Below are positions 1 to 13,065 of a stretch of DNA of 64,000 bases, one piece after another. The notes beneath the pieces were generated by a model. That model saw only the letters and a list, made by a program, of their open reading frames with translations, was not told the origin of the DNA and did not search any database. Location of the stretch: assembly GCA_949316495.1 (NCBI GenBank), contig OX439008.1, positions 14,713,532-14,777,531 of the forward strand, read 5' to 3'. A program made the translations under genes and the position numbers. Positions within the stretch are counted from its first letter, which is position 1. Each line of letters begins with the position of its first letter. The DNA is from Amphiduros pacificus. Its lineage: Eukaryota > Annelida > Polychaeta > Phyllodocida > Hesionidae.

Positions 1-665
1 TGCATGTCAGGAACAAGTAACGGGGAAGGGTGCATGTCAGGAACAAGTAACGGGGAAGGGTGCATGTCAGGAACAAATAACGGGGAAGGGTGCATATCAG
101 GAACAAGTAACGGGGAAGGGTGCATTTGAGGAACATGAAATGGAGAAGGGTGCATATCAGGAACAAGGAACGGGGAAGGGTGCATTTGAGGAACAAGAAA
201 TGGAGAAGGGTGCATAGCAGGAACAGGTAATGCAGAAGGGTGCATATCAGGAGCAAGTAACGGGGAAGGGTGCATATGAGGAACAAGAAATGGAGAAGGG
301 TGCATGTCAGTAGCAAGTAACGCGGAAGGGTGCATATCAGGAACAAGTAACGGGAAAGGGTGCATGTCAGGAACAAGTAACGGGGAAGGGTGCATTTGAG
401 GAACAAGAAATGGAGAAGGGTGCATATCAGGAACAAGGAACGGAGAAGGGTGCATTTGAGGAACAAGAAATGGAGAAGGGTGCATATCAGGAACAAGTAA
501 CGGGGAAGGGTGCATATCAGGAGCAAGTAACGGGGAAGGGTGCATATGAGGAACAAGTAATGAGGAAGGGTGCATATGAGGAACAAGTAATGGGGAAGGG
601 TGCAGATGAGGAACAAGTAACGGAGAAGGGTGTAAATAAGGAGAAGGGTGATATTTACCAGGAAA
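1..665. repeat. 30-bp minisatellite (left edge open)
   Basis: The unit resembles GAACAAGTAACGGGGAAGGG plus TGCATGTCAG, with exactly 30-base spacing and about 22 copies. It decays into partial copies up to about 795. The array continues left of the window. Because 30 is a multiple of three, one frame stays open for 92 codons (410-688), but stops occur in other copies, so coding is unlikely. Confidence 0.97.
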
Positions 666-795
666 AGGGGGAGAGTGTATATGAATGAAGACCAGGAAAT
701 GGTTGAGGGTACATATTAGGAACAAGTAATGGGAAAGGGTGCAGATGAGGAACCCAAAAGCGCGAGAGGGGAAAGTGAAGAACAGGAAATGATAA

Positions 796-3700
796 AGGAA
801 AAATAGTGCATATGAGAAACATTATGTATTAAAGCCACAACAAAACAGTGAACCATGCAAAATGAGGGGCGAGAAAAAATATGATGTTGTAATAAATGTT
901 CATGGTTATAGGATGATTACACCACGTTATATTTTATACTGTAATATTATTGCATAAAATGCTGCCAGAAGAATACAACTTCGTGTTAAAAAGCTTTTAT
1001 AGTCATGTGAATTTTATAAATTGATACATTTGTGAATGAACATATCTGAGCTTACCTTGGGACAGATGTTGGGTCTCGTGTTCAGGTCTGGTTTGTATGT
1101 TCCCGCTGTGTGTTCTCCATCTACAGTATAGCACACACCTTGTGAACTGAAACACACTCAACTTACAGATCCATTTTCTTGATGTATGCGATAACGTATC
1201 GGACCAACGTTGAAAATATTTAAACAAAATGGTTGCTGAGTTTTTATTGGCTTGTTTAGTTGCAATGCAATGTATATTAAAAAAGTGAAGGTTATTCGGT
1301 GTAACTCGGCCTCGTTAACCCGTTGGGTGATAGCCAGAATGGAAAGATATTTTTTATTTGCCTGCCATGGTAAAATAAATCTTATGTTTGAAGTTGAAAT
1401 ACAGTTCACAGGAGATAAAGTCATGTCATCCAATGCGATAAACATATTGTAAACAGTCACCATTAAAATATACTTTAATAATTGAAAAAAAAATTGTAAA
1501 TGAACCTGATGGTACATAAGATGTCACTGATGTCATTGATGGTCACCATTAACGATGATGATCATAATGATTGTCCAATGGTAACCACAAGACATTTATA
1601 TTGATGAGTGTTTGTTCCCGTGTAAGATTTTATGAAATGGCCCATATCATGAAATTGTTGCTCATTAGAAATAACGGAATTTTTATGTTGATTTATACAA
1701 AAAAAATATTTCAAAGGTTGTCAATATCGAGGACCATTCACCGCAGCAGTCTATTTATATGTTATCACGTGCAGCTCCTTAACCTTTTTTTCAGCAACCT
1801 CTGTTATCAGACATGTTAGCAAGCAAATCCAGCAGGGCAATGGGTACAAAACGTAACATAATAATTATTTTGCAAGATGGATACATGGTGAAACTCTCAA
1901 CAAGTCGAGACGCACTGTGAAGAGACAGAGTCGGCGAGATGTGGTTACAGTCCTGCTAAATGGCACAAGGTTCTCTTACAATATAAATACCAATTTGTTA
2001 CCTCGTGAAGATCTCCATACCCCCTGTCGGCTAATCTATTAGTCTGGGGTTATGCTTGAGTAGAAATATTCTTGGTGCTTTGGCTGTGGTATTGTAGATG
2101 ATATTTAAATCGGGGGACCCATCAAATATTATTATATATCAACATTTTTTACGTTTTTTCTTGGTTCATATTAAAAAAGATCTCTTGTTTCTGTGTTAAT
2201 TTGCCTAGAAATATGTTCAGAATTCATATTTTCTTAAGTGCCACAACCGGAAACAAGACATGCATCTCCTAGCCTACAAGAGAGTTACATCTTCAATCAA
2301 TCTTCGTAAAGAGCAGGGCAATGAGTCCCAGTGGCAGTCTCATATCTGACAAGACATAGAAAAAAATGCATTAAAAGAGATGTTTTGGTCACGTTCATGA
2401 GAATTAAGGTGGTTTAGAGTGAGACGCGCCAAATGCCCCAGGCTGCTGTCATAAGTGCTGTGGGGTGAATTACAAGTCACTCATTGGGGTCGATCTATTC
2501 CACGCCCTTACTTATCCCGTCACTAACATTCCAGAGAGTTGAGCTGCCTGGTAACATGCAAAGAAAATATCTTCACTATGTTGCTTTGTGTTATATTGTT
2601 TCTTACAGCCGACGACTACAGAGCCGAGAACGACAACAGAGCCGTGGTTCTATTTTCAAAGCATTTAAAGTGCATCTGCATTTTCGAAAATATTTTCATC
2701 AGATTATTGTCAGATACGTAAATGTGCCTATGATGTCAAATGGTGTGATATCCATCCGCAATCAATTGAACTCTGCTGTCGTCAGCAGTTTTGTTGTCGT
2801 CAGCTGTACTCAAGGATGGTCAAACACCATACAGAAAGCGCTAGGATATGGCTCGATGGTGACATATTGGTCACGAGGTTAATTCCAAACTTCGAAAGGA
2901 GAAGGGCATTGAGACTCATTGTCAGGCTTCTATCTGACCTGATATAGCCCAAATAGCACTGAAAAGGTTGCTTATACAAACAAAACCCCACTCTTTTTTT
3001 GATAAATTATCTCACAAAGATTTATTAAAAAGAAGCGTGAATGATGTACAGGAGATCAAATTTTAGCTAAGCTAATTTTCCCACTGTAAACACATAATGA
3101 TGTTAAGAGTTTCATCCCAGCCAACCTTTAAAATAAACATCAGAAAATGATTTAATGTTAATTAGCTGATTGTTGGATGGTGTTTATTCCATCCGAGAAT
3201 TCGCTTTTGTTGGATTTAAAAACATTGCATGTCCTGGACTTTAGAATTCTCTTATCTTGCTGTTTTTATTTCAGAGTTTCCATATTGGGTATCTATATTT
3301 GTCCTTGGCAAGGTTGTGGTAAAAACTGTCTATGGAAGGATTTTATTATTTCCCACGTACACACACAAATCGACATCCGGTTGACCTATTTACTAAATAG
3401 AACCTTGAAACTGGTGAAATTTGATGCTGATGTGATTTGCATTGTGAATTTATAATGGCTGCCTTATGCACTGGTTAACCAAATACTGTTTATGAAATAT
3501 CACTTATAAAATTATCTATCATTCAATTTGATAAGATATATGGATTCTTATTCTCTGATAATCATTATTAGTTGATACTGAGAAGAGTTTAACAAAGCGA
3601 GGACTTTGACAGTAATGCCAGTGACCAAACAATTATACATGCAAAGTGTACTAATTCTTCCATAAAATGAGCATCAGCCTATACCATCTATGCACTCTCC

Positions 3701-4867
3701 ATTCAGAGTGTACTGATTCTAACATTTCTTTTCCAAAAAAAGGATATCAAAAGCATAACACACCATCCAACCAAAAATAATCAATTCATATTAGGATATC
3801 TGATATAAAGATAAAACTTCAAAACGAATTTGATAACTTGACTGTATTTTTATCAATTCTCTTGATGTAGATTTATGGATATAGACGTTGTATAAAATCA
3901 TGCTTGTTCTTTTCAGATTTGTAAATGGCCTGAGAAATCCATGGGAATATATATCATTATTGTGAAATGCACCAGGTTGGAGTTCTGCAATTTTATTAGT
4001 TTTGGTTGTAACACTTCAACGGGGCAGCTAGATAAGAAAATACCAGCTTATATTCGAATCCGCCAGCCTTGAGAATCATTACATTAGGTTATGTAATGTA
4101 AGGTATATGTTGGGTTTGATAATTTGATATTTTGATGTCAGTTGTGTAAGATCTTGCCTTATTAATATAATCTTGTTATTGTTATTATTTGTGCGCTACA
4201 TAGCTGCTACTCCTTGTCATGCAGCAGATACCCAACCTACTGACCTATTTTTGAAATGGCATCTTAGCAAGCATTGCGCATGATTAGCTGCTAGCGGCCA
4301 TAATGTAATCTGACAAGCAGCAGATGAGTGGCACGTGGATCTACTTCTTAAACATCAGTGATAAAAATAGTCTCTGACTAAGAAAATTGCTGACATGGTC
4401 AGCTGCTGCTGGTGATAAAAGAATATAAGGCGTGTTGTGTAATGTATAAAGGTTTCATTTGAGCATGTTAATAAACTAATCTTGCCATTTCTTTTCAACC
4501 GTAATAGCTAAATGGTAACCAAAATTTGATTCAGAAATGAGATTAATACTAAACAATGTATATCCCAAAGACAACTATTGACTCATAGTCATTTTGTGTC
4601 TCACACTATCACCACACCAAAAACACGCGATTTATTAAAGATTTTCCCATTTATAAACTAAATAGTATTTTTTTCTTCTTCTAGTATTGCTAAAAAGGGT
4701 GATTTGTTGCCATGGCAACAGTTGAAGGCCACTAATGATACCACAATGTTAATCTTGGTTCTGGAAGCTACCTTGATGTCTTACTTACGATAGCTTAAGG
4801 TCCATTGAAAATCCAAAATTTCGGATCTGGCTCCCCCACTAATATTAAGAAAAATGAGTGCATGGTG
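796..4867. other. AT-rich unique sequence, no gene seen
   Basis: No convincing exon on either strand. Two diverged copies of a roughly 70-bp sequence (about 2306-2375 and 2895-2965, sharing the GGGCAATGAG/GGGCATTGAG start and ATCTGAC) suggest an old dispersed repeat. A perfect RFX-type palindrome lies at 4705-4720. Short open frames near 1003-1517 and 2484-2882 look accidental. Confidence 0.6.
4705..4720. promoter_or_regulatory. Perfect palindromic X-box (RFX-type) motif
   Basis: TGTTGCCATGGCAACA is a perfect 16-base palindrome and matches the RFX X-box consensus (GTTGCCATGGCAAC) at every position. RFX factors use such sites upstream of ciliary genes in animals. No promoter or gene is recognised beside it, so function is inference. 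Confidence 0.4.
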
Positions 4868-5509
4868 AAAATGTGATAACTTTAGAAACAAATAATGTGG
4901 ATTTACAGTCTGCATCCGCGAGGTTTGGTACCCTTGTAGCAATATTCTAACAAATGTGTGAGAATTGCTACATTGTATCAATCTTTGATACATTTGCCGA
5001 TAAAAGTTGAAACACACTGGTACGCACGTCAATGAACGTCTGGTGGAAATGTGACAACTTTAGATACAAATCGTATAGATTTACAGTCTGCACCGCTGGA
5101 GTTTGGCAACATTGTAACAATATTCTGACAATTTTGTGAAAATAGTTACATTGTATCAATGTTTGATACATTTGCCGATAAAAGTTGAAACAAACTTGTG
5201 AGTCAATGAGTGTCTGGTAGAATTGTGACAACTTAAAAACAATGTTGATTGACTGCGTGCTGCCGTGAAGTTTGGTTACTTTGTAACAATATTCTAACAA
5301 AAGTAGTTACATTGTATCAATGTTTGATACATTTGCCGATAAAAGTTGTCACAAATATCTATGTCAATGGGTATATTATGGAGATGTGACAACTTGAAAA
5401 TAAACTGTTTGACAGCCTACACCAATGAAGTTTGGTTACATTGTAACAATATTGTGACAAAATAGTACTACCATTTCGTTACATTGTTTCAATATTTGAT
5501 ACATTTGCT
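4868..5509. repeat. Diverged 160-180 bp tandem repeat carrying a conserved hairpin
   Basis: About four copies containing GTTTGGTTAC/TTGTAACAATATTCT and GATACATTTGCCGATAAAAG. Each contains TGTATCAA-NNN-TTGATACA (4974-4992, 5152-5170, 5313-5331; one mismatch at 5485-5503). Units differ a lot elsewhere, but the 8-base arms are kept. The fourth copy is interrupted by the element at 5510. Confidence 0.8.
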
Positions 5510-5924
5510 AGTGTTCTCCAAGCACCAGTCAGGCAAGCCGTGATAGGTGTTTTGGGGAGGTCTGACTTTGGCACTTCTTTTGCCTGATCCCTTCTGAGTG
5601 AACTTTTTTTTAAATACCCAACTCTTTCATCGGTAATTCATATTTTATGTATAATTATATCTAAAGTCTCCCAAAAAAAGCTTGATTATTCTTTGGATGA
5701 AATGAAATAAAGAAAGTATATAACTTTGAAGTTAGTCACCTGCTGCACAGTCCGACTCAAACCCATTTAAACAGAGTTGAACCAATTTAAATATGTTTGA
5801 ATGAGAGCTCTATCAAGTCCACCAAACATTTTTTAGGGTTGAACTAGAAATAACCCTGCATGATCCATATCCCAGATCGCTACTTTAATTTGGGTTTCCC
5901 AGGGAGTGGTGTTTGGAGAACACT
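5510..5924. mobile_element. 415-bp non-autonomous DNA transposon (MITE-like)
   Basis: Ends are inverted: AGTGTTCTCCAAGCACCA at the left and the complement of AGTGTTCTCCAAACACCA at the right (one mismatch in 18). The same 12 bases, GATACATTTGCT, lie at 5498-5509 and 5925-5936. If the element is taken one base longer each side (YAGTG...CACTG) the duplication is 10 bases. No coding capacity. The TIR start recalls hAT ends, but the duplication is longer than the 8 bases of hAT, so the superfamily is left open. Confidence 0.82.
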
Positions 5925-5936
5925 GATACATTTGCT

Positions 5937-8900
5937 GATAAATTTGAAACTAATAACCATGTCAAATGTCGATCATATCCCCCTTGTACCTATGAACTAA
6001 CATCATCTCTAAACAATACAATGTTTCAAATATCTTGGGCACAGGTACAATTAGGCAAACCTCCTGTTCCGCTGAACTAAAAAATCAAAGTTTTTATTGA
6101 GTGAACCATTTGGCAGCTCTCAAGAACACAAAATGCATTTTGTCTTACCATTCAAAACAAACAAAAAACCCAAACAAAACTTACCATTCATGTGTTATGG
6201 GTAAACAGGAACCATTTCATCTGTGCTGAAATCTCGCACCATTCTAAATATTTGTCAACCATTTAAGGTTTTCAGCTTTTAAGAGTTATGGAAATTTGCA
6301 CCATAAATATATTGATCTGCTCATTTGGGATGTAAAATACTAATAATATGTGAAAACTCTAAACAGGAAGCTATTGACCTTTTCGTGCTCAATTGCGACT
6401 TTTTTAAACGGAAATAATTCTGAATGAATTAATAAAATTGTCGAATTCTTGGCACGAAACAATGACAAAACCTTTATGCTTTACATGCCGTATCATTTAA
6501 AAAACAGAAAACAAACAAATTGCTTTATTAATTGTATTTCCTTCCATCTTAATGCAAAGACCTTTAGACCTTTAAAACCTCTAAGTTATTCAATGAGTTT
6601 GGTAGTTCAGAGATAGGAAACCAGACCCCCTAGTCTAACTGGGCTCCAACAAATGTTGATCTAAGATAACTTTCCTCACCATATGTCACACAAATGGAGT
6701 CACAAATTTATGATTGTGAAAAAGCCGAGGCCATTTTGAAACAAAAGAGTCACACTTTACACCATCAGCGATTATTCCTTGTTATAATAACCTCTACCCA
6801 ATAACAGTAATGCTAATGTAAATTCAATTAGATTGATTTTCAAATTCAGCTAACTTTATATTTAAATTCAGCTAAATATATATAAATTCAGTTAAATTTA
6901 TCTTTAAATTCATTTGAATCTATATCTAATTCAGTATAATTTGTATTTGAATTCAGATACATTTGATTTCAAATTCACTTTAAAGTATTCAAGGATGTGC
7001 TCAATCATAGTCATGTTTTATCAACCTGAATGAATGCAACTCGAATCAATCATAGTCATGCAACATGGATTTCATACCATCCATCAAAAACTACTTCGCC
7101 CAATATTTGCCATACTACATGCATCTTGAATGTACAGAGACAATGATTGAAGCTTCTTTAATAAATGAAAATAAGCATCCTAAACTCAAAAGATGCTACA
7201 AGCTAGGATTATTTATTATATAGAGGGAATACTCAACACAAAACATTTTGAACCTTTAGTGATACATATGATCTACTTCACCAAATATTAGCCATGCTAC
7301 ATGCATCATGATTATGTTATGTGCACCCAGACCAAATCACAGTATTGGTATATGAATCTCAAGCCTATTACATCAAAGCATCATGAATTTCCCAATACCA
7401 GTAATGCTCCATGCAATGTGACCCAATGTTTGACGTGCTGTTTGTATGTACCCAAGATAAGCCAGGCTACGTCCTGAGCTAAGATCAGCCATACATCCTG
7501 AGTCTCTGGCATCCTTATTATATCATTCTATTATTATAACAGCCATGTTACATTGATCATGAGATTCATACCAGCATGCTGCATGAAACATGTCCCAATC
7601 ATAGTCATGCTACATCAAATTTGACTGAATATCGGCCCTGCTTAGTGCATCTTGACAAAGTCATGACTATGCTAAATGAAACATGTTCATCTCAGCAAAG
7701 TGATAACCATACTATATACCACCAGACCTACAACTGTAGTATTTCTTACTTGTTTATGGTAATATATTTGACAATGATAACAGCAATGCAATTATAGTAT
7801 TATGAAATATAACAATTAAGTCCTAGTATTTCAAAATGTAGTAATAGAATAGAACATGATTTTAGGGGCTTTTCAAAGGTAATTGTGAAAACAAAGGTAA
7901 TTGTGAATACAGTTCCCATGCTAACATAGCTAAATATCTCAAATCTTACATTCTTGTGGAATAATTAAAAGATATAATACATTTGGAAAGATGTAAAAAT
8001 GATTACAAAATGGAAACAAACAAAGTAATTTGAGCATATGTGATTTATTTAAAATAAATCTGCTTAAAACACCTTTGTAACTATAAATTGTACATTCAAC
8101 ATGATAACATACTATTATGACATTAAATCAAAGAACAATACCCAAGTGGATTGATGAAGATTGGTATAAGTCAATAGCCAACTCTTGCTTATGTAGGACA
8201 ATTGCAGCTTTAATATTGAGTGAAATGGATTTTTTGGATAATATTATGAGAATGGCAGTAAAACAAGCTGGAATGGTTGTATAATGGACTGCATATAGAC
8301 TAAATATTGCCCTCCATTAGGAAGACCTCATTATATGATGAATTCACTTAGAATATTCCAAACACACAGTCTTACATTGACTACAAACTTGTAAACATCT
8401 CATTATAAGCCTGACATTATAAAATTGTGATTTTCAATTATTTTTTTTATTTTGAAGCCCCTATCTCATTGGTCTACTCTTACCATAACATTTCGGTTTA
8501 CTGACTTATAAAACCTTGTATCAATCCGGTTCCGGGTCAAAGAAGTGTGATAATATGTATGCCAACATACAAAAGAAACAGTTCAGATTAAGGACCTCTT
8601 AAACAAAAGGGCATGATATTGTTTTCCAAAATATTACTCTCTTCTGAGAGATGTTCTTTTAGATTAACTGAATGGTGCTAGTGCTCTTGAGCATTGCATT
8701 AATGTCAAAATAGGCTCATCACAATGATGACAATCACTCAGCCCTCTCTGGAAAGCTTGAACATACTCTCAACTTCTCGCCATGACCAGGATATATAGAG
8801 AGCAAAAGGAAACAAATATATTTCTGGTCAGAAGAGCAAGGAGACTTCATAATTTATGAGAATTTCGCAATGTCTGCATGCCGCATTCCATACGGGGGTA

Positions 8901-11900
8901 AATCAGTGCAATTTGTTCTTGGTCTAATGTTCAGAATTTTCTCCAATTTATTTTGGTAGCTGACAGATGTAAATATGTTTAGATTATTAGAACTTTGTAA
9001 TGATTGTTCAATGTCCATGCTGCTAACCACAATAAAATTGTCTTTGAATAAGTATAATGATCACATTTATATTAAGTATATCATCTTCTATAACGGTTAC
9101 ATTAATTGTAGTTTGCATGTGACCAGGCTTTGATGTTTAACATCTCTTATACCTACATGAGTGCAACAAAATCAATTTTGGTTGTTTTCAGTTGAAGACC
9201 AAATAAAACTAGTCGCGATAGAAACAGGCTGAACGGAGAGGTGATAATTTTCTATCTAGTTTTTATACATTTCATTGGCTTTTAGGTTTTCATGAAATCA
9301 GTGAATAAATGTTAATAATTATTTTTTTCAACTGTTATTTCCTATCACATTACCCATATAAAAATATATGTGCAATTTGTGAGAAGATATCTTCTGCTAA
9401 TATCTAAATCATCATTGAATTATAACTGTAGTTATAATTGTAATCAACAAACTTCATCCTTGAGGATGTATCACTACATAAGTGATATTTAGAACTAATC
9501 ATTTCCACAGAATTAGGCATAAAAGACACTTTGTGCAACCATTATGTCCTTATTCAAGAGAAATATCACCATTTTGATAGATGTAAAGAAACTTTACCAG
9601 CTTAACAGATGTGAGGTGAATGATACATAGATACAATAGGCAAGTTACTATTTTCATGGGACACAAAATGAATAACACATGTGCATGGGGCCATAGTTAT
9701 TTCTCACAGCATGTTCTCCAAGGGATATGTTGATCCCTTGCCTTCACTTAAAATCATACTTTTATTATATCTTGGATGTCCAAAATAATAATATCTATGT
9801 AATTTCTCTCAGTATAAACGTATTTTTTTATCAATCAAGTAGATTGTTATATATTTGCTGACATTTATAGGATGTCAGCTGCAAAATGTGATGGGGTGCA
9901 ATACATATATTGTAAACTTTCTGGGGAAATATATGCTCAGATTATCTTGTAGCTCACATAAGCTCTCGCTGTGCTATAGATGTATGATTCAAGACACATT
10001 CAAGCTAAGGCAAGATGTCGTCAAACCAGAACCACATGACCAATAGTTGATCAGTTTGTATGTTCCTGGGTGTATTGTGTATAGTTTGTTGTCATACATA
10101 TAAATCATGCAATAAATGTTTATCAAACTCAAACAATGTTGAGTTCATTGTGACCAGAATATGAAATGGATCAATTGTAGATCTACTACAACAATGCCAT
10201 ATGAAACTAATAAAAACACATATCATTCAAATCTACCCATATATTTGGACATTTATGAGTATTGTCACAATCAATAATCGTGTTTGAATATGAAACCACA
10301 CATAATTATGAGTTCCTTACACATAAAGGGGTAAAAAAACATTCAGGAAAACATGATCCATTATTGTGGAATTGTTTGATGATTTTGTTTTCGTATCAAC
10401 AAGGTACTGAGAGTAACTGAGTGAGATGTGTTTGAATAAATACCTTGAATTTAATATAACACGCAGGGATTGTTCGGCGGTGGTTATTCACCTGGAGAAA
10501 TAAAACAGAACAGCTTGAAATAAGCGAAAATCGAAATCTCATCAAAGGTTTATGGCTGGGATCAAGACTTTGGCCAAGATGAACAATTTAAAAAGATGGA
10601 AATTCTCTATAACAGAGTACTGATTTATTTCTCGCTTCAAACAGAGATGGTATACGCTATCATGTCTATTTGATAATATAAACTGAAGATTCCCGGTCAT
10701 TCCTCGAAAAGGGTAGGGCATTGGGTGTCTCCAGGTTGATGTATCTTTACAAGTTTAAAACAAATCTAAACTACATTGCAGAATATGATTGTCCTCCACA
10801 GATAAGAAAATAAAAGATCTTAAAGAAATAAAATGGAAGAAATGGATCTTTTGTGAGGGCATAACATGAGATATAATCAACAATGCACTGTTTTAAATGT
10901 TATTCACCCCTATACAAACTCATTTCAGAAGAAATGAGTTTGTATAGAGTCAACTGATTTCAATAGCAATTATCAATAGGGCGTGATGGTACTGAGATAA
11001 AGAGTTTATTGACATGAGTATGATTTTGTTGTGCTGGATGTTTAAGCCGGTTAACCATTCTGCACGCATTGTGCACTCAATCTTGACAATATAAAGTAAA
11101 CATATTCAAAGGTCAAGAGTTATTTGGAAGTCATTTGTGGACAAATTACTTATAAAATGTCATACTTGGTAACGACCGGGTGTATCATATATCAAAAGGA
11201 CAATTAAATGGGGTCAAATGTTAAATGAGATTTTTAGTTTTGCAATTTATTTCCATTTTAAAAAGAGTTTACTTTGTTTGGTAAGTCGTTCCTTGAACAA
11301 TACCTTGTGGTTATTTGTTCATTTTGTGGTGAAAATGACCACACCCCGTTTACATTTAATCGTCATCAATGTCATAGATCCAAGCACATCTAAATGACCA
11401 AAGAGATTGTGTAGTGAAAAAAATAATAATTAGCTATGGAGGTTGCTTGACCTTTCAACCTGGTATATGACCATTGTTGCTGAAAAGGTCATGAAGCATC
11501 ATGTGAAGATTTTTCTCAAAATAGGTGAGAGAAATAAATTGTAAGTTTTGTTTTATTTTATATTCTTTTTTTTAGGTGGGGGTGGGGAAACAGTACATTA
11601 GCTCGTACATTCAAATCTGCCAGGTAAATGCAGATGTAGATATTTGATTGCACTTTGTTAAATAAAGTAAATTGTTTATGCAATATAATGTCACAAAATA
11701 TAGAACTATGTAGTAAAATAACTGAACACCACAAAAGACAGATTATTGGTTTTGATTGATAAGAATAGCGAAGTAAACTATATCATATATTTATCATAGT
11801 GACACTTGCTTGAGATTTTAAACCGCATTTGTGCACAGTGCTAAACACACGTTGTGCGCAACCTTACAATTTTGATAGGTGATGATCTATTCACGTCATG

Positions 11901-12122
11901 GAGGTGGGATATGCTATGTTAGAGCTACTTACATTAATTTTGGTTCAGCATTTTCCACGAAAATATATCATGCACTACCCCAAATAGCATGCACTACTGC
12001 GATAAAAATGTTTTAAAAAGATATAATTCAAAATCAGTAAAAACAATATTCCAACAACTGTAATACAGCTGAGCTGAAATATACATGTTATCAATTTCTC
12101 TCACCATTATACTGAACTAATA
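5937..12122. other. AT-rich unique sequence, no gene seen
   Basis: No exon recognised. It holds weak AAATTCAGCTAA-type repeats at about 6820-6985, diverged CATAGTCATGCTACAT-type repeats at about 7010-7680, a short hairpin at about 9420-9442 (AATTATAACT/AGTTATAATT) and a perfect 17-base-arm hairpin at 10910-10947. Confidence 0.6.
10910..10947. repeat. Perfect inverted repeat, 17-base arms, 4-base loop
   Basis: CTATACAAACTCATTTC (10910-10926), loop AGAA, then the exact complement (10931-10947). It is too short for a usual animal microRNA precursor. It is probably a recent templated inverted duplication. Confidence 0.9.
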
Positions 12123-12126
12123 TATC

Positions 12127-12344
<218 letters not shown>

Positions 12345-12637
12345 GGTCAGTAGGTAAGGCACAGTCATTGCTTAAGTGAGTTTATTTCATTGGATTACTT
12401 GCTTTGGCACCGTATGTTACAGATAAAAATACTTAAAATTTGATAACTCTCATTCAACTAACACAATGTTGACATATCTGAATTAAGTATGTCAGATTGT
12501 TTATCATATTTAGTTTTTTCCCATTTGCAATCAACTCCTCACAGTCAATATGGAAAAACTCTCGATAAATAGGGTAAAATAATTTACCAATCTTAAATAA
12601 ACAGATAGCATTACTTGTATTTCCCTAGGACATCGCG

Positions 12638-12656
12638 GTCCACGTGTCACGTGGAC
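12638..12656. promoter_or_regulatory. Palindrome with two adjacent CACGTG E-boxes
   Basis: GTCCACGTGTCACGTGGAC: perfect 9-base arms around a single T, holding two CACGTG boxes 7 bases apart. CACGTG binds bHLH-zip factors (Myc/Max, USF, MITF/TFEB). No gene is recognised next to it. Confidence 0.35.
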
Positions 12657-13051
12657 GAGACTAAAGAAACATTTGCATGTTAAGAATTGTTTTGTTCTAA
12701 TGTAGCTTGATGTGAAAGAAATGGTTTATATACAAATTAATACCTGTTGATCACTATGAACAGACCTAGTTTGGTATTACAAATCCGTTCTTATTGTGAT
12801 CTTTTGTTTCTATTGTTTTGATGATACATTACAAATTTGAATGAAGGTTATCAGCTTGTGAAATGGAAATCCCTTATTATACACTGTAAAGGAAAGTACA
12901 AAAACGTGACTGGCATTTTAATTCAGATGATATCCCTTGTACAGAGTCTGCACCCTCAAAACTAAAAAATACAAGGGATCATTCATTATTCATTATTATT
13001 GTGATTTTATGTAGTTTTATTCTGTTTGAGACTTCTCATCCGGGGATGTCT

Positions 13052-13065
13052 GTTGCCATGGATAC
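13052..13065. promoter_or_regulatory. X-box-like motif
   Basis: GTTGCCATGGATAC has a perfect left half and an imperfect right half of an RFX X-box. Weak alone; listed because of the perfect site at 4705. Confidence 0.25.

Noticed and set aside
4030-4075. tRNA or tRNA-derived SINE, because of TTCGAATCC
   Set aside because: The B-box is partial, no A-box at the right distance and no cloverleaf could be drawn.
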